A DNA stretch of 64,000 nt from Syngnathus acus (GCF_901709675.1 NC_051093.1:558001-622000), one strand, 5' to 3'. Numbered from the stretch's first letter, positions 1 to 32,350 are shown. Translations and numbers: made by a program. The notes: generated from the letters alone by a model not told the origin.

Positions 1-475
1 TCTGGACATCCGGCCGCCGTCCTCGGGAGGAGTCTCCACTCCCTGCGAGCTCGCCAGCCGTGGCTCAGCTGTGTGCCACCGTGGCACACTGGGGCCTGCC
101 ATTCGTGCGGGTGCAGTCGGGGTCGACTAACACCACCACCCGGTACACTGCTGCTTCCACACAAAGCTGGGATCCTTCGCCACTACATCTGGACTGTCTT
201 TTAACCAGCACTTCCCCGACGACTCACCCATCCCCTCTTTCTGGACTACCCCCTAACCCCGTCACCTCCACCTCCCGTACACTGCCAACCTCAACAAACT
301 CCGCTCCCCCCGCTCCTCCATCAATCTCCTTCGCACTGCTGACTGATGTCATGTTACTAACTGTATCCTATTGTCCTGTCCACCCCCGTACGTCCCCACC
401 TTTTTTTCCTGTAAGTGTCTTTGGGTCATTGAAAACCGCTATATAAATTAAATGAATTATTATTATTATAATGTA
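1..475 (+). repeat. 3' tail of a LINE or LINE-tailed SINE
   Basis: The segment ends with a stretch around 405-475 (about one turn of 'gtctttgggtcattg', then a CGCTATATAAATT-like motif, then an ATT microsatellite). This is the usual 3' end of fish L2/CR1-type LINEs and SINEs that borrow it. The C-rich open frame at 60-446 has no recognisable domain and is treated as repeat sequence. The 5' limit cannot be set because the window starts inside it. Confidence 0.55.
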
Positions 476-480
476 AATAT

Positions 481-1521
481 CTCTGGACCTACCATCGAGC
501 CTTGTGGAACACCAATCATGTTGATGGTCAGGGGGGCGCACACCTGATAGTTGTCATCATTGACGAAATGACAGATGGCAGGAGAGCGTTACTCCTCATC
601 CAGCACGCTGCTGCTTTGGAAACAAACTTGGCTTAGTTTGGAGGACTGCTCAGGGGCCGTTGAAGGGCAGAGCTCATGTGGAATCGTGGCCGACAGGGAG
701 GCCTTTGGCGCTCAAGTGTGCGCGCTGGGGGAAGGGCATGCTTGTTGTTTTTCCAGCAGGCCTCGTGTCGCTCACTCTTGCTGACTGACTTTCAAGCTGA
801 CAACCCTGCTGCTGCTGCTGCCGCTCACAGGCTGTAATTTGCCTTTTTTATGTCAGCGGCGAATGTCCTGTGTCCTAACATTTGCGTTGCTCTCCATAAC
901 CACCATTCAAACTTCATTTATTTGTTTTGACCAATGAAATGTATTCAAATGCCATGAATTTCTTCCAGGCCCTACCACTATTTTTTGTTACAAATTTTAA
1001 AGCCCAAGTATCACAGTAATTGACATTTTACTAATTTAGTTGTCTATATGAAGTGGAACAGCGATGCTTTTATTTGAATTCCTCGTTTTGATAGCATCAC
1101 AGGTCCCTCTTTTCTACTTGTTCAGGGTGTGGCTCAGAGCAAGCCGTTTTGGTGCGGTCTCTTTAGATGCAAATGGAATAATTCACACCCCACACCCTCC
1201 AGGCCGCAAGATGTGCGCCTCCCTTTCTGGTCGACGTATTTGTAGTTTTTTTTAGCCGAGGTAGTCTTTACTTGCACCGCAAACGTTTTGAGTGATTAAA
1301 GGATATCAACAGCAGAAGACTTGTCCATACAACCATACATAACACGTAATGAAATTAATCCCCTCACAATAGGTATGAACATGTATTGTAAACAAGCACT
1401 GCAGTCAAGCTACAAAGTAAGCTAATGCTAGCGCTAGCGAGAAGCTAACGAATGCATATAACACATTATTGTGTTCCCCAAGAATAATACAGCACCTTCG
1501 ATGCAATTCATCTGATACAAC
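481..1521. other. Intergenic, no gene recognised
   Basis: No exon with homology and splice sites was found. On the minus strand about 490-570 reads as a short piece containing a GVPQGSMVGP-like peptide, which resembles the reverse-transcriptase block VPQGSxLGP and may be a LINE scrap. The rest is unremarkable AT-rich sequence. Confidence 0.4.
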
Positions 1522-1523
1522 TA

Positions 1524-1624
1524 CCGTATTTTTCGGACTATAAGTTGCGGGTTTTTTCATAGTTTGGGTGGGGGGGCGACTTATACTGAGGAGCGACTTA
1601 TGTGAATTCTTTCACAAATTTGCA

Positions 1625-1658
<34 letters not shown>

Positions 1659-2862
1659 TGAAACCGCGATAAACAAACCGCGATGTAGCAAGGGATTACT
1701 GTAATTTGAATTTCAAGTGACGCCAGCAGCACGGCGGTTGTTTACATAAAGGACAAAGATTCGATCACGGGATGACGAAGGGCCCCACGTACTACCGGCA
1801 TCATTCGCGGCTTTGTTTGTAAGACGAAGAGTTTGAAGGATTTAATGATTTGGAGTGACACAGAAGGTTTGAAAAACTATTATGGCTTTTACGCACGCCC
1901 GGTCCTACTCTACGGAGGTCTCTTTCACCTCCGTGGATGGAAGTCGGGGGCCGGCGCTCGGCCGGGTGGCTGTCCGAGGACGGTGGATGGGGCTCGGACA
2001 TGGCTTTTACGCAGGCCCGGTTCTACTCTACGGAGCTCTCTTTCATCTCCGTGGATGGAAGTCGGGGGCCGGCACTCGGCCGGGTGGCTGTCCGGGAACG
2101 GTGGATGGGGCATGGCTTTTACGCACGCCCGGTCCTATTCTATGGAGCTCTCTTCCACCTCCGTGGCTGGAAGTGCCACCTTCGGGGATGGAAGTCCACG
2201 CCGCCACACGCCTGGAAGTTGACGGCGGTGCTTGGGGCCGTGTGGCGGTGAACTATTTATGTTATAGTTATTTGATATATTTTATTTCGTGTAGCAACTT
2301 GTACATGTTTTTATCGTTACAATTCAGTAGTTGTTGGCTCATTTAACTCTTGTTTTGTTAAATAAAGAGCCGTTTACCAAACCCACATATTTCCTTGTAC
2401 TTTGTTAACACTACAATACAGTTATATACTAGATCTGTGAAATAACGACGAGGCTGACGTCAGGGCGCACGCGCGGCGTTGTTGACAAAGTACGAGGAAT
2501 TTGATCGATGGATTTAATGATTTGGAGTGACACAGATGGTTTGATATTATTGCTTATATAATAGTTATTTGATATATAATTTATACATCGTTATATGGGC
2601 CTGTGGAATATTTTGAAGTGCATGTTACGTCAGGCCCGTTCTCAGCTCTTCGTTTGTGTTTATGTCACGTTAGCATACCTATCGTTTAGCCTGTTGTTGC
2701 TCGTTCATGTCTGTTCTTGGTGTTGGATTTTGTCGAATAAATTTCCCCCAAAATGCGACTTATACTCCGGATCGATTTATATATGTTTTTTTTCACGTTA
2801 TTGTGCATTTTATGGCTAATGCGACCTATATTCCGGAGCGACTTTTAGTCCGAAAAATATGG
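1524..2862. mobile_element. TA-flanked TIR transposon (CCGTATTTTTCGG ends)
   Basis: The left end reads CCGTATTTTTCGGACTATAA and the right end is its reverse complement with one change (CCATA for CCGTA). Both ends are flanked by TA. Near each end are further copies of a GCGACTTATACTCCGG-type motif, forming subterminal inverted repeats. The interior has a poly-A run (1628-1657), a GC-rich tandem repeat (1882-2240) and no transposase, so it is non-autonomous. A 168-bp relative sits at 10577-10744. Confidence 0.7.
1882..2240 (+). repeat. GC-rich ~115-bp tandem repeat, about 3 units
   Basis: Units start at 1882, 2000 and 2112, each with ATGGCTTTTACGCA; unit lengths are 118 and 112 bp and the third is truncated. 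Several overlapping frames stay open through it, which is expected for a GC-rich repeat without stop triplets. I do not treat any of them as a gene. Confidence 0.8.
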
Positions 2863-2995
2863 TACTCAAAATACACCCACAAGAAGTGAAAACAGAGAGG
2901 CCACAGCTCCAAAATCAGCAGAAAAACTGCTCTGAAAACAAGTGCATAGACAAAGTGAAATACGGTTTATTATTTTTGTGTCATCTCAAGCTTAC

Positions 2996-3231
2996 CGCTT
3001 TACTGTGTCCGTCGTTTCCATTGAGTGAAGGAACTGAACCATCAACGAAACGAAGTCTTTCGGGGAATCCTTCTCTATACTGACAAAAGATTTCTGAAAC
3101 ACTTTTCCCACAGATGTGGGAACACTGCTTGAAAAATGAAATTTGACCAGGCACTTCTTTGAGGTTCTGATGCTGGGGGAAGAGTTGTGTGGATTTATTG
3201 ATCCAACAACGGAACATTTTGATCTCTCCAC
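2996..3231 (-). pseudogene. Degenerate THAP-domain-like exon
   Basis: Read on the minus strand this begins Met-Glu-Arg-Ser-Lys-Cys-Ser-Val-Val-Gly, the usual opening of a THAP zinc finger (KCSVVGC). A second frame near its end reads EGFPERLRF...GSVPSL, resembling the THAP C-terminal end. The two parts are in different frames and the second zinc cysteine is Ser, so the domain is broken. It stops at a good donor (GTAAGC, 2990-2995), so it looks like a former first exon. THAP domains occur in host genes and in P-element-like transposases; I cannot tell which this was, and no partner exon was found. Confidence 0.4.
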
Positions 3232-4822
3232 TTTGGCACCCTTGAGTTGTTTGGACTACAAAAGTCTCTGAGTAATAAAGATGGCGGATTTGCGAAACCG
3301 TTTGGCTACACCCATTACCTTGTTTGGTAGTCCCGCCCCAAAGGATGTGACGTAATAGATAAAAATACGAAATAGAAAATGGAGAAAACTGAACAGAGTA
3401 AAAAATAGCCCCCAAACAGATCATAAAAGTATCTCTGCAAAACCTGGAGGGATAGAATCCCTACAATCCCTACAATCTTGGAGACTCCAAGTGCACAATA
3501 AAATGAATATAAAAGCAAAAAAAAGTGGATTTTCCATATCGCTCATTGATTGCCATGTTTTTGACAAGTTTTTCATTTCTGTTTGGCTCAATTTGCTTGA
3601 AAATAACCCCGAAGGCCCTCTTTTATAGTTCTTTGCTGTACTTTTGTGGGCAGCAGAAGCATATCAAATTTCAGCCATTCTGGACATGATCATTTTTCAA
3701 GATGGACAGTTCAGATGACGTGGGTTCCAGTCTCCGTGGCAACGCTTTAAGTGGCCCACAGTTAGGCCCCTTCAGAAATAAAGGCAAGCAGACGGGAGCT
3801 AAAAAGGATGAGGTGGTGGGCTGGGAAGTGGAGTTGATGAAGTAAGGGAGATTTGAAGTGGGTGGATTTGTTTATTTTTTTAGGGGGGGGCATTCCTGAG
3901 CCAGCTGTGGACCGGAGGGGGAGATTCTCCTTGAATGTCTGACAAATATAACAAGATGTGTGCTATTTCAGAGCTCCGGGCAAAGTGGGGGAAAAAGAAA
4001 ACACTGGCATACTGCGGCAGAATGACGTGGGAAGGCCAGGAAGAAGGTTTCTGGAGAGCTAACTAATGACAGTAGCAGCACTTTGGTGCAGTGAGGCGGG
4101 CCGGTGGTGGAGTGTTTTGCACCACCGACGCAGCTCACAAATGCGCACGCACAGGTGGCGTGATGGCTGGACAAAAAAAGGGAGGAGGCCAGGCCAGCCA
4201 AAGGTCCCGCAAGACACTCAACGGTCTCAGGAAGGATTCAATAGCAGCAAGATAAAAACAAAGCTGAGCGCCCGCCGATTTTGAGAGCTCATGGGGCGTG
4301 CTGCAGGAAATTATTCAAACTTTTGCACTTCATCGGAGTGACCTCAGAACAAATGATGATAACCCTAAAGCCGTGGCAACCTCACCGGAGATGACCCTCT
4401 TGCGCTCATCCGCACAAGAAAGAGAGCCTGTCAGAAGAGGCTTGAAGTGGTGCCGCCAAGCCGGCGAGCGACCCGCACTTCATGGCTCAGTCCCTGAGGG
4501 TGATTGTGGGAAAACACCAGCCCGCCCCCATCCTTTCCCGTTACGGGTCGGGGTGGGAGGGCAGCTGGACTCTGTGTCACAGATGAGCTTGCGTTCACAA
4601 GCGCAGCATCCAGTCGTGCGAAGCTACGTTTGCCTGCCGATGCCAATTGTCGTACATCATCAATACATTGCATTTCCTACCAGAGTGTGGCCATTGGCAC
4701 TCAATTAGCCAAAGCAACGACAAGGAAACTGAAAGGGGAGCGGGTGGGGCAAGGAGAGCAAGCTCACAATGAAGCCACAAGTTAAAGGCAACCAGCTGCC
4801 GGGATTCCCAAATGACTATAAT
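3232..4822. other. Intergenic, nothing recognised
   Basis: Unique-looking sequence with no exon, RNA gene or transposon end that I can support. The open frames here are short and lack domains. Confidence 0.4.
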
Positions 4823-5664
4823 CAGAGATGGGACCAAGTCACACATGTGCAAGTCTCAAGTAAGTCTCAAGTCTTAACCTTCAAGTCTCAAGTAAGTCCC
4901 AAGTCATTTTTTTCTTGGGCAAGTCAAGTCAAGTCCTTAAATAGGTCAAGTCAAGTCCAAGTCGAGTCCTTAAATAGGTCAAGTCAAGTCCAAGTCAAGT
5001 TAACTGTAGTTTTTATTTATTAACTTGCTCCATATTAAATCATATTTTCTTAATTCAGTTTCATCATCATATTCATTGCATTAAAGCTATATATACACAC
5101 CTATTTAGATAAATGAAAAGCACTTACTTGGTAGAATGGCTCTTCAAATGACGGACAAAGTTTGAAGTTGTCGTCTGGCTGTCCGAAATGTTTTTGTTGC
5201 ATATCTCGCACTGTGCTGTCCGTCTTTTGCCGTCATAAAAGTAATTGCGATAGCCGAAGGTGATGCCTCGCGGTACCGCTCCCGCTGACATGTTTGCGCA
5301 TGTCTGATATAAAGGGGCGTGACTCTTCAATAAACACGTTCGGTAGGTAGAGAGGGCACGACTGATTGATTGACAGGGTAGTGATCCAATCATGACAACG
5401 CCATTCTCAGCCTGCGCTCCTACCGTGTTATCGATATTATTTTTTTAAATGTATTATTAATTTTATATTCAAACTGAAAACAAACTAAATAACACTGAAG
5501 TCATTCAAGTCATCGTGTCTCAAGTCAAGTTAAGTCACGAGTCTTTAACTTCCAAGTCGAGTCTCAAGTTTTTTCATTTTTTGTCAAGTCAAGTCACAAG
5601 TCATCAAAACAGCGACTCAAGTCGACTCGAGTCCAAGTCACAGTGACTCGAGTCCCCATCTCTG
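4823..5664 (-). mobile_element. Non-autonomous hAT element with CAAGTC repeats
   Basis: The ends are CAGAGATGGG and CCCATCTCTG, a hAT-type inverted repeat, flanked by a perfect 8-bp duplication ACTATAAT (4815-4822 and 5665-5672). Both subterminal regions (about 4835-5000 and 5500-5650) are packed with degenerate CAAGTC repeats, a layout typical of hAT transposase-binding regions. At 842 bp it is far too short for a full transposase, but it keeps one coding exon (listed separately). Confidence 0.85.
5128..5393 (-). CDS. BED-type zinc-finger exon inside the hAT element
   Basis: Minus-strand open frame of about 88 codons from a Met at 5393. Its C-terminal third has the BED-finger pattern CEIC...HLKSH (Cys-x2-Cys, His-x4-His). 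BED fingers are the DNA-binding N-terminal module of many hAT transposases. The frame runs into a consensus donor GTAAGT (5122-5127), so this looks like the retained first coding exon of a transposase whose catalytic exons are gone. Whether it is expressed, or spliced to a host exon, cannot be told from sequence. Confidence 0.55.
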
Positions 5665-5672
5665 ACTATAAT

Positions 5673-7690
5673 TGCCGGCAGCAGATTAGAACTGGCCAAG
5701 GCTGCGGCTCATAATGACAGCGTCCGCCACGCTATTTTCATCGGCGGCCCGGAGTCTTCTCAGCCGTGTCATTATCCCCGACCCACGGCCACCTTTTATA
5801 TACGGTGCCGCTTGCTGCGTCGCTCATTGATTGCCAACGGAGAAGCGCGCACCCATTCTAGAAACTTGTGATCTCCTTCCACGTCCAAGCATCATGAGGC
5901 CCGGAAAAAACATGGCTCATTTGTGCACTGAGGGCGGCGCTGAGCCGCCGTCCGGATGAAACCGGCAGCCAGACAAGCGCCGCCATTGTCCCCGCGAGGG
6001 CATGATGACTCGATGCGTGACTGGAAAACGGGGAATGATGTTAATCATGTTGCTGCAGGTTTGGAGATATTCAAGTGTCTTTACACAATGCTGGCCGCCT
6101 AGACGCCGAGTACAGACTGACCCACAGTTCAACCCAATCATGTTTGTTGCTATCGTATTGATCTCCTCCTTTCGCAGCATTTCTCTTGGCCCTAGCGCTT
6201 TTGGGATGTGTATGTTGACTTGAGATGTTTTTGCCAATCAAATTTTAGCCTGCACATGTTGCCACGTCAAGCGCATCTGCCCTAGCTCCTTCAAAATCTC
6301 GTGCGCCGGTCCAACCGTGTTTTTCAAATCGGTCCTGGCGGGACGGGGGCAGGGCACGGCAGGCCCTCAACGATGTTAGCATAGAGAAGATAGATAATAT
6401 TCCAAGAAGGGCTGGCGAAACGATGCCATTTGTTAGCCTTCCTGCGGGGCTTCCGATTATGCGCTAGCATGAGGCTAGCGGGCTTGAAGGCAAACCTATG
6501 TGGCATTCTATTTGGCTTGACAGCATGAACACTTTGAACAAGAGTGGCACCAAATGCTTTTTTTATTTATTTATTTTCTTCCCAAGACCGCTGCTTGTTG
6601 CAAAGATCCTAGCAGGCGATTGCTAATGTCCAAGCAGGCGCCCCCTCCTCCTCGAGTCTCCGGCTCACTCTACAAGGCCGACTTTGTATACGAGCCATCA
6701 CCATGGCTACCAACTGTAAGCCTTTGAACAATTTGTCATCTCAGGCCCTTGGCATTGTACTGAAAGCTTTTTGCTGACTTTACCGTCAATTCGCCCCGGT
6801 GAGATGAACCCCCCTTTCACAATAAAACCACTCCAGGAATGTCCGTCTGGGGCTGGGATTGAATTAAAGTGGAATTATGGGCAGGGCGATAGATATTAAG
6901 ACTTGGGGCGTCAACGTGGCTGGCTGGCACAATCAACAATTCCAGCGCTTATCCGCTGGCCTAACATAGCCACAATTGATCCTTGTGGCTGCTATCGTTG
7001 AGACGTCACAGAGAGCTCCGAATTCTCCAAAGCGCAACTAAGCCCAAAAGGCACAGCTGGTTTCAAGGATTGCACAATTCTCAATCATCCATCCATTTTG
7101 TCCTCATTTGGAAAGAATATGCTAGCAGCAGAGGGTCTAGTTAGGATTCCGTGACTCATATTCAAAGCGCAAATTCTTATTTTATTGTCAACGTTTGACT
7201 TTATGTTCAAATGGCGTGGTTCAAACGCAGCCTTTGAGCGCCAAACAACAACAAAGACAAGCAAGTTCAACTCCATACAAGAAGGCACAGATCCCCCGGG
7301 AAAAGGAAGAAACCTTATGAAATGAAATCCAATTAGCACAAAGAATGCAAGGCAAGATGTCCGCGAGGCTGAAGTCTCGGCATCGGGTGCCAAACGGTCC
7401 ACGAGCGTGACGCAACAGGCGGCCCTTTGTCAAGAGGCCACGGTAGGGCAAAAGTAGCAAAGCGAGACCTTCAATGCAGGATGACATTCAAATTCAACCA
7501 TGCCACATCTGTTATTCCTTAAGACATTTCACAAAAGGACAAAGAGTGTCGCTGGAATGGCAACATGCTTGGTGTGAGCACTTGCTTGACACTATGAGCA
7601 CAAATGCAAGAGCAAAATGCAGCATTTTGATTCAGAGATTGTTACAACAGTTTGAATGCGACAAAAAAGAGCAATGCAAAGGATGACGGC
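5673..7690. other. Intergenic 3' flank of tbcd
   Basis: No gene, RNA or transposon end was recognised. Short open frames on both strands show no domain. Confidence 0.4.
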
Positions 7691-7693
7691 TCT

Positions 7694-7699
7694 TTTATT
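7694..7699 (-). terminator. tbcd: Poly(A) signal of tbcd
   Basis: AATAAA on the minus strand, about 40 bp downstream of the predicted tbcd stop codon (7738-7740). It is the first canonical signal after the terminal exon and would give a very short 3' UTR. Confidence 0.55.
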
Positions 7700-7737
7700 T
7701 GGCTGACTAAGGGAAGACTCATGCATTCAACGCGATG

Positions 7738-28661
<20,924 letters not shown>

Positions 28662-28879
28662 CTTCTCTGTTTTACAGGCTCCAATAGGTGTGACGTAGAG
28701 GCTAGCTTGCAAGTGTTAGCACTCGCAGTTAGCAAACAGAACGCGTTGAAGCTCCTGCATGTACGCTCTTGTACAGACGTAGTGAGAAACTAATTAGAAA
28801 TGGCTGCACGATTAGGTTAAACTACAATAATACCAAGTAAACAGCAACCAAGCAGAGCGTTACGCTTGTTAACGAGTGC

Positions 28880-29340
28880 CCTGCCCCGATACGGCAAGCG
28901 GCTCGTGAGTGAACGATTCGTTCATAAACAACGAATCAATTCAGTGAACGAGAGTAAACGAATCACTTCCTGAAGTGATTCGTTCTTTTTTCTTTCCATA
29001 TAACTTCAACCAGCAGGTGTCAGTAATGCCCATTGAAGCTGGTGCCACCTCGCCGTAAAACAAAACGAAGAAGAAAATGACATAACTTCCCGTTCACGAA
29101 CGAGTCGTGAATTGCATTTCCCCTTCACCAACGAACAAATCTGTGAGTGAACGAATCACTCAGTGAGTGAATCACTCACTGAGTGATTCGCATTTCCAGT
29201 TCACCGCGAGAACGGATCAGTGAGGGAACGAATCCTGGCTTTTCCGTTCGCGAACGAGTCAATGAGTGAACTGCCTTCCTGTGCATCAACGGATCAGTCA
29301 GTGAATATGTTGCGTCTCCTGGCGTGAACTATGTAAGCCA
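28880..29340. repeat. GTGAACGAATCACT-rich repeat, left part
   Basis: Many direct and inverted copies of a GTGAACGAATCACT motif, including a near-perfect palindrome at about 29150-29190. A matching piece with TTGAACGAATCTTTTGAGTG lies at 32630-32925. The two look like halves of one common fish repeat split by the insertion of 29450-32580. Confidence 0.55.
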
Positions 29341-29462
29341 GAATGTAGATTTACGATTTACTTATAGTAGGTTTTAAATAACGTGTATGCATATATATGC
29401 CTAAATGTTGTTATCCAATATATCGACTGCAGTTTCACATTAGATTGCTGGTTTGAGATGTA

Positions 29463-29904
29463 CTTTTATTATTAGTGTGAAGGCGAAGGCACTTCACACT
29501 TATGGTATTCTACTCCATTCACTTTATTATTGTGTGAAGGCGATGGCCTTCGCACATATGTTATTCTACACTATTCACTTTATTGTATATATATATATGT
29601 ATATGTATATATATATTATTCTACACCAGGGGTGCGCAATACGTCGATCGCGATCGATCGCCAAGCCACTATTGGTCGATCGCGTGATATTATTATTATT
29701 ATTTTTTTTTCTTTTCGCACTTGACGCGTGTACAAACAACGGCGCTAACAACACAACACAAACATGCTAGCTCGCAAGTTCCCTCCAATTGTCAGAACCC
29801 TGTTTTTTCTCTTAAACTTAAGAAAGGGTATAAAAATGAGTGGGGCAGCTAGCCATAGTAAGAAGTATCACTTTCATAGGGAATGGGAGTAGGACTTTTT
29901 TTTC

Positions 29905-29973
<69 letters not shown>

Positions 29974-30800
29974 AAATTTTTTTTTTTAGTGGGTAGATCT
30001 TTGTGACTTGGTCATTTCAAAAGTAGCTCGTGAGCTCAAAAAGTTTGCCCACCCCTGTTCTACACCATTCACTTTATTGTGTGACGGCGATGGCCTTCAC
30101 ACAATTCTACTTATTCTACTCCATTCACTTTATTGTGTGAAGGCGATGGCCTTCACACATATGTTATTCTACACCATTCACTTTATTATTATTGTGCGAA
30201 GGCCTTCACACATTGTTATTCTACTTTATTATTAGTGTGAAGGTGAAGACCTTCACACTATTGTTATTGTTGTCCTTTATTAGTGTGAAGGTGAAGACCT
30301 TCACACTATTGTTATTGCTGTCCTTTATTAGTGTGAAGGTGAAGACCTTCACACTATTGTTATTGCTGTCCTTTATTATTAGTGTGAAGGTGAAGACCTT
30401 CACACTATTGTTATTGCTGTCCTTTATTATTATTAGTGTGAAGGTGAAGACCTTCACACTATTGTTATTGTCCTTTATTATTATTATTAGTGTGAAGGTT
30501 CACCTTATTGCTGTCCTTTATTAGTGTGAAGGTGAAGACCTTCACACTATTGTTATTGTAGTCCTTTATTATTATTATTGTGTGAAGGCGATGGCCTTCA
30601 CACAATAATAATAATAGGCGATGGCCTTCACACATATGTTATTCTACACCATTCTCTATTATTGTGTGAAGGCGATGGCCTTCACACATATGTTATTCTA
30701 CACCATTTACTTTATTGTGTGAAGGCGATGGCCTTCACACATGTTATTCTACACTATTCACTTTATTGTGTGAAGGCGATGGCTTACACAATTCAACCCT
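29463..30800 (+). repeat. Tandem array of perfect hairpins, interrupted
   Basis: Repeated palindromes of two forms: GTGTGAAGGC-GATG-GCCTTCACAC (10-bp stem, 4-nt loop) and GTGTGAAGGT-GAAG-ACCTTCACAC. Each is followed by a TTATTCTACACCATTCACTT or TTGTTATTGCTGTCCTTTATT spacer. In 30235-30580 the hairpins start at 30235, 30283, 30331, 30382, 30436, 30490, 30524 and 30580. A hAT element splits the array at 29627-30057. Single copies of the hairpin recur at about 39626 and 42958. Both strands stay open through the array, but this is repeat sequence and not a gene. Confidence 0.9.
29627..30057. mobile_element. hAT MITE inside the hairpin array
   Basis: Ends CAGGGGTGCGCAA and TTTGCCCACCCCTG, with a perfect 8-bp duplication TTCTACAC (29619-29626 and 30058-30065). 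Contains a GATCGCGATCGATCG stretch and a 60-bp TA run (about 29910-29968). No coding region. Confidence 0.88.
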
Positions 30801-30814
30801 TGACCCCCACGTCC

Positions 30815-31130
30815 AGTGTGGCGGCCATCTTGGATTGACCCTGAAGTGCCCCCAATGAACCCAGAATGAACCGGAAGTGCCCCACATTGAACCGGAAGTG
30901 ACCTTAGGTAAAGAGGAAATGACCTCAGGTAAACCGGAAGTGACCCCAAATCAAACCGGAAGTGACCCAAATAAACTGGAAGTGACCTTTTTAAACCGGA
31001 AGTGACCCCAAATAAACCGGAGGTGACCTCAGCTAAACCGGAAGTGACCCATATTAAACCGGAAGTGCCCCAAATAAACCAGAAGTGACCCAAATCAAAC
31101 CGGAAGTGACCTTATTTCAACAAGAAGTGC
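30815..31130 (+). repeat. CCGGAAGTG motif array 1
   Basis: Degenerate repeat of about 20-30 bp with core AAACCGGAAGTGACCC; at least eight exact CCGGAAGTG copies plus variants such as CCAGAAGTG. It is headed by GGCGGCCATCTTGG. CCGGAAGTG is the high-affinity ETS-family site and GGCCATCTTGG matches the YY1 consensus. Whether either is used is unknown. Confidence 0.85.
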
Positions 31131-31301
31131 CCTAAATAGCTACATTTGCTCTAACTTTTGCATTTCTTGTCCGATTAAACCCGTTTCAACATTTTAACCC
31201 CAAAAGTGAACCTCCTGAATCCATTTTTTTTCGTTTTGTTCCAAATCTCAAAACATTTTTGCGCAATTGCTTTTTTTTATATTCCCATTCATTCTCTATG
31301 G

Positions 31302-31628
31302 CACAGGTGTCAAACTCAAGGCCCGGGGGCCAGATACGGCCCGCCACATCATTTTATGTGGCCCGCGAAGACAAATTGTGCATCAAATTCGTGTCATTAC
31401 TAGAATTGCAAATTATCTTCACTTTTAATCATATCTTTTTTTTTTAATATTTGACCAGTTCTTACTCGTCTGATTTGAAAACAAGTTATTTGTCAGTTTG
31501 TTTTGTAGCTTTTACTGTATATTATATGAAGTGTTCATACATTTATTTGGGTTGACAGTCATAATGGCCCTCCGAAAGAAGCTATGACTACAATGCGGCC
31601 CGCGAAAAAAACGAGTTTGACACCCCTG
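31302..31628. mobile_element. hAT (Charlie-like) MITE
   Basis: Begins CACAGGTGTCAAACTC and ends GAGTTTGACACCCCTG, flanked by an 8-bp duplication CTCTATGG (31294-31301 and 31629-31636). GGCCCG-rich subterminal parts are typical of this family. A related copy lies inverted at 33878. Confidence 0.85.
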
Positions 31629-31636
31629 CTCTATGG

Positions 31637-32120
31637 GGATTCAACATTTGCTCTAACTTCTACATTTTTTAACTGATTCAACCCGTTCCAACTTTCAACT
31701 GTTCATCTTTTGCCTACCTATTCCACAACTTCCCACTTACCAAAAATTCAAAATTTTCAAATTTGAAATTCAACCAAATTCTCTACAATTTTGTTTTTCT
31801 ACTCTCATTTCTACATTTTTCAATCGATTCAACCCATTCCAACTTTCATCTCTTGCCTACCTATTCCATAACTTCCCACATACCAAAAATTCCAAATTTG
31901 AAATTCAACCAAATTCTCCAAAATTTCGTTTTTCTACTCTAATTTCTACATTTTTCAACCGATTCTACCCATTCCAACTTTCAACTGTTCATCTTTTGCC
32001 TACCTATTCCACAACTTCCCACTTACCAAAAATTCCAAATTTGAAATTCAATCAAATTCTCCAAAATTTCGTTTTTCTACTCTAATTTCTACATTTTTCG
32101 ACCGATTCAACCCATTCCAA
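31637..32120 (+). repeat. AT-rich ~151-bp satellite, block 1
   Basis: About three units, each with CTACATTTTTCAACCGATTC, CCATTCCAACTTTCAAC, TTTTGCCTACCTATTCC and CAAATTTGAAATTCAACC in that order. The same satellite fills 42540-44340. Confidence 0.85.
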
Positions 32121-32219
32121 CTTTATTCACTTTGTTCGCCTTATGCTTACCATAGTCACCCCATTCACCCCCACTTCCACTATGCTGACACAATTCAATC
32201 CTTGACCCCCACTTCCAGT

Positions 32220-32350
32220 GTAAACCGGAAGTGACACAAACAAACCGGAAGTGACCCCAAATAAACCGGAAGTGACCTCTGCTAAACCGGAAGTGACCTA
32301 AATGAAACCGGAAGTGCCCCAAATAAACCGGAATTGACCTTATTTCAAAA
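32220..32350 (+). repeat. CCGGAAGTG motif array 2
   Basis: Short array with the same 20-bp style unit as array 1, followed by the shared TCTAACTTTTATAATTTTTG and CAATTTTTTTTTAAATTCCC segments that also follow arrays 3 and 4. Confidence 0.8.

Noticed and set aside
60-446. 128-codon proline/threonine/serine-rich frame
   Set aside because: No domain, biased composition, and it runs into a LINE/SINE 3' tail.
1833-2346. Overlapping 104-154 codon frames
   Set aside because: Three frames and both strands are open through a GC-rich tandem repeat within a transposon, as expected without coding function.
2981-3424. 147-codon minus-strand frame as an intact gene
   Set aside because: Only its last part shows a THAP-like ending, in a different frame from the THAP-like beginning, so the region is listed as degenerate instead.
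30192-30524. 110-codon plus-strand and 78-codon minus-strand frames with VKVKTFTLLLLLSF-like repeats
   Set aside because: They arise because the hairpin array changes length only in threes; there is no flanking gene structure.
30235-30580. CRISPR-like array of regular repeats
   Set aside because: Spacers are near-identical, the genome is a vertebrate and no cas genes exist; it is a satellite-type hairpin array.
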